Source: Salarias fasciatus | Lineage: Eukaryota; Chordata; Actinopteri; Blenniiformes; Blenniidae | DNA length: 64,000 nt | NCBI RefSeq assembly: GCF_902148845.1 | Contig: NC_043763.1 | Span: forward strand, 12,577,170 to 12,641,169 | Direction of reading: 5' to 3' | Position numbers and translations under genes: made by a program | Shown here: positions 13,411 through 24,300 of the stretch, piece by piece | How the letters are laid out: each line of letters opens with the position of its first letter | Numbering within the stretch: position 1 is the stretch's first letter | The notes under the pieces: model-generated | Database searches by the model: none | Seen by the model: the letters and a program-made list of their open reading frames with translations, nothing else | Told to the model about the DNA's origin: nothing

Positions 13411-16400
13411 TTATTCACTGTCATTGCTGTCACTGTCTGAATACGCCCCCAGCAGGCTGAGAGACGATGACCCATTTTGAGTGGCGGCGGGTTTAGAAGT
13501 ATTCACGGCCGTCGATGCCGTCGAGCCTGTAAAACAAAATGCAGAAATGAAAGACGAACATTAAAGAGCAGGAATACAAAAGCATGGATGTACGCTCAGG
13601 AATAAAATCATTCACCTGATGAACAGACTACAATCACCTCATTTTCAGACTCTGTGAGATGATAGATGTATTTGATGTGTGTGTGTATTTGGTGTGTTAC
13701 CTGTCGGTGAGGTCCTGGCAGCAGGTGCCACCGCTGCAGTGGGTTTGCTGACCGGCACGGCTGGTTTCTTACGCACGACCAGCGAACCGAGCGACCCCCT
13801 GCCGCCCAGCGTCCCAACACTCCTCTCCCAGCTCTCCACCTTCGCCCTCTTCACACCCCCAGCTGAGGCCACCTGGTGGAAACACAACATGTGCCAATGC
13901 ACGTTAAGGCCTGGAACATCAGTGTTAATGGAACAGACCCCAGCATGTTCATCATAAAGCTTACAGGTTGAATATAAAGCAGACATTAGCTGCAGATTTC
14001 AAAGCAGGTGAGGACATTCACATGCTCTGACTCAACAGCATTTATAGAAGTATTTGAAAGTAATTTGGCACCGTTATGATCTGGCTCTGAATACCTGTGC
14101 CTCCAGTGGTTTTTCATCCGTGAGAATATCTGTTGGCTTGTCCGTGCTCGACTTCTTTAGCTGCGCGCTGCTGCTTTCCTCTTCATGCTCCGAATCAGAG
14201 TCGGAGTCCCGTAGTCTTTTTATAAGGACGCGTTCTAACATCTCCCTGTAGAGAGAGCCATGGCTGTGAGCATTTCTTCTTTTCCCCAGCAATTCATGCA
14301 CAGAGAACGCACAACAAATGCAAGCAGATACAGGCTGAGAGCCAACAATTACATACTTGTTTTTACAGTCAGTGAGTACATTTCCACTGGATTCAAGTAT
14401 CTCAATTATGAAGATGTTCACACTGAGCTACGGGCTCTAAGGAAGTCCACAGACCGATGTGACTAGAACAATATAGAAGTTGCAAGGTTTGATGAAGTTG
14501 GTGATTTTAAAAGTAATCTTTACTTTGAGTAAAGCTAATTTATTTCACACAATGAGCAAGTCAGTTGAACTGGAAGATCTGTAACTGGTGAAAGTGTTCT
14601 AAGTGTTGTAAAAACTGAATAGTTGCAACGTATCGATTTGTCTGATAACAAAAAAAGAAAAAAAATTGTTCCTTTACTGCTACAGAACTGAGCGCATTCG
14701 TGGCCGATTTTGTTGGCATTTCTGTGCCATGACTTCTTTGAGGTTGTGTCTGCGCTGTGAGTTGCCTGTTAGCATCAACTAGAACAAGATGAAGTCATGC
14801 CCATAAAGAAGACTCCAGTCTGTTTCAAAGCCCTCAGGGTTGATTCCAGTGAAGCAGGCAAGATTTGTTTTAATCTTCATTCGAAGAGAATCTTCCCGAC
14901 TCACTTTGTTTCACGCTCATCCTCTTCTTTTTCTCTTTCCCTCTCTCTCTTCTCCAGCTCTCTGTACTGGTCAATCATTCCTTCAAAGTCCACCTGAGCC
15001 TGTCTCTGGTTCAGCTCCTTCAGCTCTTGAAGGTTCTCCAGCACCTCCATCTCCAACTTAGAATCCTTTGTGCGGTTCTCAAGCACCTGATTGAAGATTG
15101 TAAAACCTTAAGTCAGTAATTCAAATGAATAATAGATAAAAAAAAAAAAAAAAGAAGAAGAAGAAGAAGAAGAAGAAGACTGAAAGACAGACCTTCATGG
15201 GGTTGTTCAGTTCCTCATCATCCCTTTCCTGTTGGATTCTCTTCTCCTCCTCTTCAATAAGTTTCTCTGCCTGGAAGTTTCGTGTTGCGCCGTGCTCCAT
15301 AGCATAATCGGTGTTCTCTGGGTCAGTCTATAATCCCAATGGAACATACACATTCACATGAAAAATGACACTCGCAGAAAATCTGGTGGATAAAATCTTG
15401 CAATAATTACAGCAAACCACCTCACCTTGAATGTAATCTCGGCAAGACACCGAGTACATTTGATGTAGAACCGGAATATTGGCAGTCCCATGTACAGCTC
15501 ATTCTGAACCGTCTCTTTGCGTGCATTAAACTTCTTTCCCTTGTAGATGTACTCACCACATGTTTTACACCTGCAAAGATGGTAAAAAGAAAAGCTCATG
15601 ATAGTGCGGCAGTAGGATTCACTCAAACAACACATAGGCCTAATTTTAAAATAAGTATAGTTAATATGCAGGACAACTTCTAATATAATTAATCTAAAAT
15701 TAACAATGTACAGTTCAAGATTATCTTTGGGCAATGTTGAAAATTGATCTTCTGATTTAAAGTGATGCCTCTGATTTGAACAGCAAATCATGTGACTGAC
15801 AAAGCTCAGAGCCTAAGCAAAATGTCAAAACTAGCCTCAGCAATTTAAACAACTTGAAAAATATCACAATTCTGTTTCAAATTTAGGTTGAGAAAACCTT
15901 TACATAAAAGCCCCTCATCCATATGAGATATAGGGATGATATCCATCTTTAAGCGCGTGTGTCACAGGGTTACCAGACAACGGACTGATTTCAGAGACAA
16001 AGGTTTGACAGTGACCAATGATCTGGTATGGAGGTCATAATGCAAACCAATCACACTGAATAAAAATTCCTGAAACTGGAGCACATAGCACAGATGTCCT
16101 TGATCCCAAGACAGGCTTCTGATCACGTTTTAATTAAAGCAATAAGTTGCCCTGCCCCTTTTCTAAATCGACACATCAGCCATATCTGAATGGGCCATTT
16201 TCACAGCTCCACTACTTCCTGAAGTTAACTGTGCACATTCATTTCCTGTCTTGCATTATTGGCCAAAATGATTAATCCAGGTGTGTCTTGTTGCAACAGT
16301 CTAAACCAGACACACCTGGATTAATCAGTTTGGCCAATAATGCAAGACAGGAAATGAATGTGCACAGTTATTTTCAGGAAGTAGTGAAGCTGTGAAAATA

Positions 16401-16919
16401 CCCCATTAAACTAAATGCTGTCACGACTGCTCCACATACAGGTCCGTCCTTCTGTACTGATTGAGTCTAAACGCTTTATGACACCAAAAGTATGTCAATA
16501 ATAGAAGAGCAGACGCATCAACATAAAAACTGTAGTTACACATTTGTTGACAGACATACTTACCTCATGTTGAATGGAGCCATCAATCGGACCACATACT
16601 GTCGATCTTTGGGGAGTTTGAGTTTGGGGATTTTCGACGGATCGAAGTCTGGAGGGTAGTATTTCTGTACAGAGCACAAACATTTACGTTAGTCACGGGA
16701 CGAAAAGGTTTCATTTTTACCAGTAAAGCTGACAGAGCCACATGAAACGCCGTCATCCCATCGACACAAACGTAAATAAACGTAGTAACAATCCACAGAG
16801 CTATCGGCTAACACTAGCCTCCTTCCTCACTTTAGCAGCTCCGCTGCTGAAAATGACACCAAACTGAAATTCATACTTGGAGTTCATATACTTACGTTCA
16901 GTACTTTTCTTTCAGACAT
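13411..16919 (-). CDS. yju2: Splicing factor YJU2 (CCDC94)
   Basis: Eight coding exons on the minus strand: 16919-16896, 16664-16564, 15570-15426, 15327-15193, 15086-14905, 14245-14095, 13872-13701 and 13526-13411. They join to an uninterrupted 341-residue protein. The N-terminus [19 protein letters not shown] is nearly invariant in the family. Four cysteines in two CxxC pairs (C43/C46 in [16 protein letters not shown]80/C83 in [12 protein letters not shown]) form the zinc-binding core. A long charged coiled coil follows ([12 protein letters not shown]), then a low-complexity Ser/Ala/Pro tail ending [13 protein letters not shown]2 is a nuclear step-one factor that helps dock the branch helix in the catalytic spliceosome (family knowledge). 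The tail is less conserved and is usual for vertebrates. The gene is divergent to the CART gene, with a CTCF-like motif just upstream of its start. Confidence 0.96.
15138..15179. repeat. Poly(A) followed by AAG microsatellite in a yju2 intron
   Basis: About 16 A followed by roughly eight AAG units, ending just before the exon at 15193. On the sense strand it is a CTT/T-rich stretch immediately inside the donor side. Confidence 0.9.
16189..16407. repeat. Near-perfect palindrome of about 220 bp in a yju2 intron
   Basis: Two arms of about 99 bp (about 16189-16287 and 16307-16407) are reverse complements with only some six or seven mismatches, separated by a spacer of about 20 bp. Each arm holds GTGCACATTCATTTCCTGTC and ATTAATCCAGGTGTGTCT, or the reverse complement. 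The whole would fold into one long hairpin in DNA or in the yju2 pre-mRNA. It is either a foldback/MITE-type element or a local inverted duplication. No obvious target duplication was found at the edges. Confidence 0.85.
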
Positions 16920-17055
16920 TGTTGTGTTTGCTGAAAACCTGACAAAAACACGGAATGTCAGAAGAGCCTAGCTGCAAACTAACTCACAACACTGTTGCAG
17001 CCGAGCGGCTTAACTTCCTCCTTTTGAGCCAAGTTACGTCCTTGGATTCGAGGTG

Positions 17056-17069
17056 CTGCCCCCTGGTGG
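17056..17069 (-). promoter_or_regulatory. CTCF-like motif between yju2 and the CART gene
   Basis: The minus strand reads CCACCAGGGGGCAG, a full match to the core CTCF consensus. It lies about 140 bp upstream of the yju2 start codon, in the 2-kb divergent spacer towards the CART gene. Confidence 0.5.
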
Positions 17070-17089
17070 AGGGAGTCTATAACTACACG

Positions 17090-17950
17090 CCTAATGAAAT
17101 GAGGATTCATTAAAATAAGTCACCAAAATCACTAAAATAAGTCATAATCAGTCAGATTAGGTTCTTGCAAATAATGTCAGGTAAAAAATACACTATTTGA
17201 AAATGGAACCATACCACAAAAGAAAATCAATTACCCCTAGAGGTTTCAAACGTTCATTGGAGATACTTGTTTCCCCAGAAAGACACAAAAATCAAATACA
17301 CAAACAATAGCAAAAGAAAAATATAAATGGAAATGGCTAAAAACTATATAACTATCAAATATAATGCTCTGAAATATACTCAATTTGGCAAGAAAGAGGC
17401 ACGCAGAACCCCATAAGACACAATAAGTCATACAATCACCACAAACAGCCAGAAATCAATTCTGGTGCACAAAACATATATATAAAATGAGGAAAAAAGA
17501 AGCATAGCAAACTAAAATAGATACATATTTATTAAAAGTCCATATAATTATTAAAAAAAAGAAAAATATTTGTCAATAAAAGGCAAAGTGAACACAGAGA
17601 AAAAGAAAAAACAACAACAACAACAACAACAACAAAAATTGGGAATGAAGAGACACAGAAAGACCAAAGACCTGAAAAACAACAGAGATGAGTCATAAAA
17701 TGGCCCTAATTTAAAACAGGACCCAGAAACAAAACAAGACACGACAGGCATGAAGTCACTGCAAATAAATTCAAAATGACATGATCAAACAACCAAGTAA
17801 CAAATAACATAAATGACTACAAAGAAGCCAATGATGACAAACAGATTAGAGAAGGAAAGAAAGACACCACATAGTAATACGAAAATGCCACAAGAGACAA
17901 AAAAAACCACTTAAAAGAAATTACAAAGTCGACCACTCAGTGCAGTGGCT
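17090..17950. repeat. A-rich degenerate repeat tract
   Basis: Strongly A-rich plus strand with recurring loose words such as AGACACA, ACAAAGA, GACAAA and CCACA, and a CAA microsatellite at about 17611-17635. This is the look of the decayed ACAAAGAGACACAAAATGAC-type tandem repeats common in fish. No coding potential is seen. Confidence 0.35.
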
Positions 17951-18868
17951 CCAGAGCTATGTACTACAGTATGCACTTTAAAATTCAGAATATTTTTGCA
18001 TCTGTGTGTGTGACTGATGCAATATTGTGTCTTAGGAACAAATACACCAAAACAGATGAAACACGTTTTCATCAGATCAACTCCAATCTACATGAGTCTG
18101 AATTGTAATCAACCATTGTCCTCATCCTGCTGTCCGTTTTCCAGCATGCTGGATGAATTGGCCTCTCATGGGTAATGGGATCTGTCATTGACGTGGGGCT
18201 AGGAGTGTAAACGAAGGCCCGTCTGCCTCACACATGTGCACACAATGGCTTTGAGGGGATAAAAGAGGTGGAATGGGTTGAGGTTATTTCTACAAAAGGA
18301 AATTGGATCTTGATTACAGATTGGTGTCAGTGTGGGTTAACCTGAGGTCTGATTTACGCTTTATTAAACAGTGAAGGAATCGAGAGATTAACACACACAC
18401 AAAAAAAGCTTTAGTGGGAAAAGATGTGTTTGTTCTTACTAATCAAATGTTGATTGAAATTGAAGTTAAGTTGCACTGATTTTTTTTCAATATATGCAAC
18501 ACTGTAATCAGGTTGATAAGACAGGAACAGATTTTCAGTGTTGTGGTCACAGTTTGATTCTGACACATCAACATGACTCACCCATGACTCACATATAAGT
18601 TGAACAAGTTGAGGAGGGCACTGTGCACACAGAAAGCCCCAATAGAAACCCATGTGGTGTCTATTTAATCAATACATCTGAAACCCACTGGAATTAAAAG
18701 TGTGTGAGAAGTTGGATTTAGAGCCGGCTTTCAAGACACTGGAAAAACACATTAAATGAAAAGTAAATCCACCCTTAACCACCTGTTTAAGTGTCTTCCT
18801 GTTAAAGATACAAAGGTGATGAGCAGTGCCACTCATGTCAAGGCCTCCATGAATATTTCAGCGGCGGC

Positions 18869-18902
18869 TGATGTCATGGCACCTGCAAAGCACCTATATA
18901 AG
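18869..18902 (+). promoter_or_regulatory. CART promoter: CRE-like site and TATA box
   Basis: TGATGTCA (18869-18876) is one base from the palindromic cAMP-response element. TATATAAG (18895-18902) follows 18 bp later. Initiation would fall near 18925-18932, giving a 5' UTR of about 80 bases before the ATG at 19010. CREB control of CART genes is established in mammals; its use here is inference from position. Confidence 0.6.
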
Positions 18903-19009
18903 AGAGCATCTTTGGATGAAATTATTCCAGTCCTCTGTGCACCTTTAAGCTCTCATCTGTTTCCTCTCCCGCTGAAGAGAAGGATCCCTCCTGCTTGTGT
19001 TTCAGCACC

Positions 19010-19936
19010 ATGGTCAGTGCGAAGACGCTCCTCCTAGCAGTCACTTGCTGCTGTGCCTACCTGAGGCTGGCTCTGGCAGAGGACTCCTCTCTGGAGACGC
19101 GCTCGCTGGATTTCCCCATTAAAACCCAACAAGAAAAAGACCTGGTAAGAAATCTTATTAGAAATGGTCATTTTCATAATGTTTCTTGCTTTAGGCCACA
19201 TTCCCATTCAGCCAGAATTTTATGAGTTGTTCCAGTGGCCTGACATGTTTATTAGGAAACTTTAATCTAATTGATTTGTTGATTCATTACATTGCTTCAA
19301 TCCTACTCATTTACAAATACTAGCATGACTGTTAAAAAATAACCCAATGAAAGTACAAAAGACTTTGTATTAGCTATTTTTTGACTGCACTCAGTTGCCT
19401 TTTCTGATTGATTCATATAAAATATCTCTTCTAATAACCTCTTCCTGTCTTGTCCTTGCTCGAGAGTTAAACAGGCATAAAGAAATGCTGATCGATTGAT
19501 CAAGTGATTGTTTCAATCTATATTAATAGCTCCCATCTTATCTTTTTAGATTGATGCTCTGCAAGAGGTTTTGGAAAAGCTGAGAAGCAAAGAGATGCCT
19601 TTAGAGAAGAAGCTCGGCTGGTTACCTTCAGTAAGTAACATACATCTCTTGATTTGATTTGATTTGATCTTTAAAACACCATAAAAAATGTGGTTGAATT
19701 TCAAAACCAGCAAGAGGACTTATAGAAGCACAAGTGAGATTTCAGAAGTTTTCCAATAATTCTGCTTTGGACTGATGTTCAGGCATGTATATGACTTTCC
19801 AGTGATGTCTCCCTGTATTTCATTTCAGTGTGACGCAGGGGAGCCGTGCGCCGTGCGTAAAGGAGCGCGCATTGGAACGCTGTGTAGCTGTCCACGAGGG
19901 ACGGCCTGTAACTTCTATGTTCTGAAATGTTTGTGA
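19010..19936 (+). CDS. cartpt: CART neuropeptide precursor (teleost paralog)
   Basis: Three exons (19010-19144, 19550-19630, 19829-19936) encode a 107-residue secreted precursor. A signal peptide covers about residues 1-23 ([15 protein letters not shown]..., cleavage after ALA). The spacer includes the family motif [16 protein letters not shown] pair before LGWLPS marks likely convertase cleavage. The C-terminal knot has the six expected cysteines (C73, C79, C91, C93, C99, C106), with the family blocks [20 protein letters not shown] and NFYVLKC, ending in Leu. The product is a hypothalamic-type satiety and stress peptide released through the regulated pathway (family knowledge). Which of the several teleost CART paralogs it is cannot be told from the sequence alone. 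It sits head-to-tail with map1s. AATAAA signals lie at about 19952 and 20099. Confidence 0.96.
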
Positions 19937-20470
19937 AGGACGAATTAAGACAAATAAAGACGTGAGAAACGGCAGAGATGTCTGTTGATTAGTGGTGGAA
20001 ACATGGTGAATGTGAGATATGCCAGGGAGGCCTGCCACTGTTTATTCATTCAATTCATCTGTGATTCTGTAATGTATAAAATGTCATTATGTTTTTTTAA
20101 ATAAACTTTGACTGTTCTTAATGTCCTAAAAAGGACAAATGAGTATGAGATTGTTTTTTTGTCATCATATCTCAATATATTGTGCCTGTTTTCTGGAAAA
20201 TCCAGAGTAGAATTTGTTTTAATATATTTGTAAGACTAAATAAGGTCAATAAATCACCTTTTGAAAATCAAGGTATGTCTACAACAGTGTTTTTTCTCTC
20301 CCTAAAATAATTGGATATGCAGTATTATGAAATATACAGTCTTTTGACTCGTGAGGATTTTTTTTTCCATTAGTGGCACTTGTTGGTAAGCAGCTCTTTC
20401 GTCCACAGTAAATTTAGAAGATGGACAATAATAATAATAATAAAATAAATAAAGGTGCTGATGTTTTTGC

Positions 20471-20476
20471 CACGTG
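20471..20476. promoter_or_regulatory. CACGTG E-box upstream of map1s
   Basis: A palindromic E-box about 150 bp before the map1s ATG (context GCCACGTGTC). It resembles, but does not fully match, the GTCACGTGAC element bound by TFEB/MITF factors. This is a weak call from one motif. Confidence 0.25.
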
Positions 20477-20617
20477 TCATCAATAATTCATCCTCCCTCT
20501 TCACATCCTCTGGAGCCGGGCTGCGCTCGCGCTCCGGCGCTCCGGCTGTCATCTCTCGCTGATAAAACCCGCCGTCAGGGTTTTTCCTCTCAATGACATC
20601 ACTTCCAAGTTTCTAAC

Positions 20618-21274
20618 ATGGCGTCCAGCCGGGTGCTGGAGAGGGAGGTCCGGGAGGAGCCGAGGCGCGCCGCGGCCGCAAACCTCGACTTCTGCCTCCA
20701 CAAATACTCCCTGCTCATCATCATCGGACGGACGGACCGCTCCAGACAGACGGCGCACATCCGCGCGGAGATTGAACGAGGTAGGCTCGGTCCGCTTCTC
20801 ACTGTATGCCATTTTGCCTTTTCTTTCTCTCTTTATCTCCCTCTCTTTCCATCTCGAATTTAAAATTCGGAAACCTGTAAGTTCTAAATCACCCGCGGGG
20901 TTTGCTTCGCTGCACGCGCCACATTGCAGTGTTTATGTAATTTTATCCACCCCGCTGAGGCGGAATGCGTCATCTGGCGACCGTCCACCATCAGCATCCC
21001 CTCATCCCTCCGAGCGCCTGGGAATTAAAAGCAGTCTGGAGCGGATGGTTTGTGCAACGCTTTATCTTATATTTCCAGTTATGCGGGGCAGGGGCGTGGG
21101 GTGCGGCGCTCAGTCAACAGTGTGCTTCTAACCTTTGTGCATTGATGGTGTGCAGCAGCAGCAACAGCAGCAGCAGCAGCAGACAGCATGACCATCATGT
21201 ACCATCACTGCCTGTTTCACATCCAGATGTGCACAAGGAAGGTGCTTAACATAAATACATAGAGAAATGAAAGC

Positions 21275-21305
<31 letters not shown>

Positions 21306-24300
21306 CCAAAGCAAACTGGAGCAATTAACATTTCATTACAGTCTAGCTATGAAAGGCATGCTCCGCAAAAATGTCATTAAGTTTTCATGATGTGAGAAAA
21401 GCAGGTCTGTTTTCTCCAAATGGGATGACTTTAATGTAATCTGCAAAAGTCGCTAGTACAGATTATTGTCATTATCATTCAATGATTTCTTATGGATTAT
21501 TTAATTTGTGAGCGAAGATATAATTTCCAAAGGTGTGTTCAACAGTCCAAAATACGAAAGAATACACTTTGATATCACATCAGATCCCTTTAAAAAGCAA
21601 AATTATACTCATTTTGCTTAAGTAACAGATTTCGCCATCAACCGATGATCATATTGAATTGGAGATTGCATGCCTCCCTGTGAGTGAGGGTTTTCTCCAG
21701 GAGCCTAGGTTTTCTCTCATTGTCCCGAAGTGTGTCTTGTCCCTAGGTGTGAAAGTGTGGAGATGTGTGTGACCATCTATATATTCGTCCTGTGAGAGAA
21801 GTGTCCAGGGTTCATGCTGCCTTTACTTACAGTCACCACAGCTCACCTCCTGCAGTCTGCAGCCTGAGTTGGATAAATTTGAATAGATGATGTCAAACCT
21901 TTCATGCAATTTAAAACGACGAAATGCACTTGATAACCTTAACATCTTTGCTATCGAGACTGCAATCAGGCGAGAGTTGTTTTTGATTTTCCCTCATGTG
22001 ACAACATTTATCTTTTGTGCCGTCAGGTATTCGATCATGGGACGTGGACTTGAAGTCATGCAACCTGAACCTCTTTCTACAGGAGTTCCTCTCTCATCAC
22101 ACGGCCTCTTTTAAGGGCGTGGGTAAGATACTTTGTGCTAATTTAAGCTTTTACTCTTGCCAGAACTCTTTGACACCTAAGGAAAGTCCCTGTCTGGAAA
22201 CATGCTTACGCAGCCGGTTTGGGGTCGTTGAGGAAGGAAGGAAGGAAGGAAAGTGGACAAGCAGTCATATAATTGTTAACTGGGGCGGGTCCTATATACA
22301 GAAAACAATGGGAACCTGCATGCAAGCTGTGCAACCTCACACTCAGTCGGTCTGTGTTACCGCTTGTTCGTGTGCAAAGCGAAAGTCAGCAGGACACAGT
22401 GAAAATGGAGGAAGAAAAAAAAAAAGGCAGACAAACACCAGTGTCAGACAGTCGTGCTACATCTGAGCTGTGAAGTGATAACCACAGTCAATAACAAGCT
22501 CCCCATGCAGGACAAAATGGCATCCAGAGAGGTTGCCTGTGCTAATAGTGAATATATAATACTGTTAGAATGCTGTTATAATCAAAGCATGAGCATTGTT
22601 TTGGGTGTCGAGCTTCTATAATATAAATTAATCTGATCTTTTTATAAGGTGCATGATGCATTGGCTGCATGCTGGAAAATCAATTCAGTCTTGCCAAAAA
22701 TTAGATGAGAAGATCGATAACACTCTGCTCTTTATGGCTATGAACGAACCTGAAACCAATAGCAAGTCAGCTTAGCTTAGCACAAACACTGAAGACTGGT
22801 GTCTGTGCTGAAAGGTGATAAAACTCTGGAAAGTGAAATTTCACATGTTGCAAAACTGGTCATATTTATAAGAAAGGTAAAAAAGCAAAATTATTAAGTC
22901 ATTTTAAAGTGCATAGTTCAGAAAGCAAATAAAAAGTCTCTAATACAACTTTAGCTTTCATCTTTGTCCCACTTTTCTTCTCTAAGCACAGATCTTGTCT
23001 TGATATTTAGATCATTATCTTCTACTCCTCTTTCTCCACTGGATTTGTCTTTGGATCTTCAGACGTTCATTCAGCTCAGACTGGAGTCCGATTGCGGATT
23101 AAGTAAACTTGGCATCTCATCCTCGGACAGTCCATCTGACTCAGCTGTTCCAGTCTTCTTCCTTCCTCTTTTTTCACCCGGCCAGTCAATCGGCGGCCCG
23201 CTTGTCCCAGTTTACTCTCTCTTTGACTTCTTTCCCTTTCCATTAGCTTCTCGCACGCCGCTTGGACCTGTCGGCTTGTTTCCCTCAGCCCTGACTCCTC
23301 TCATCTCTCTCATTGGCTTCATCTTCACTGTCTATCCGCCCTGCTTTTTCCATCTCTCTGTTTTTTTCTCTCTGCCTCTTCAGGGCAGAAGAGTCTGCGC
23401 CACTGTACCCGAGTGTTGGACACTCAGGTGCTCATCAGTCCGTCTCAGGAACAGGTTCATTCAGAGGTGAGGGGAAGAAACCTTGGGACTCAGCTAACTA
23501 AACTAAAAGAAAAACACTGATGGATGCGATTATTAATGACATAAAATAATAAAAAAAAACCCAACCTATTATCTTGGATTGAATCGGATTTTTCTCACCT
23601 GCTGCAACACTTTGCTCATTTGAATAATGGTATTTTACAACACTGGATTTTTCCATCTGTGTGCCTTGGCCAGGTGTTCGCTCTGCTGTCGAGGGAGTCG
23701 GCTCATAAGCTGTTAATCCTGTCTGGCCTGAGCGTGGAGGAGAGCGGAGAGCTGCTGTTTCACAGAGGACTGTTTTCACCACACCAGCTCAAACAAATAT
23801 TAGTAGAGCAGGTACGCCAACTTTCAATTCTGAGAGTGAACTAGTGAGTGAGCGAGACAGATAAAAAGACTTCTCATAGTGAAACATCACTGTAGTGGAA
23901 TTCTACTTTTAGAAAATGTTGGAACGGCCAGTAAGCCAGAACCCTGAGGACAAAATGTTCTGCCGAGGTAACATGGGAGTAACAGCTCTTTAAGATATGA
24001 TGGAGCCTGGTCGTTAAGAGCTTTATTCTAGATTTAATATGCTGTTCCTGACCTCAAAGGTCAGGTGAAAGAAAGCAGTCCTACAGTTGTGTTTAATGTG
24101 AGAGTTCTTTATGTTGAACGTAAAGTATATTTTGATTGTTTCAGTTCCAGTATAGTACGTGATTTTTTTTTGCCTGACTTTGAATATATTTTGAAAAGCA
24201 CCATTGTTTTCAGTTTTCAGATCAGGAGACCTCTGCCTCCTCTCTTTCCATCAACAAAATCAATTTGACCATCAGCTGCCCCAACACTGGCGAGTGGAGG

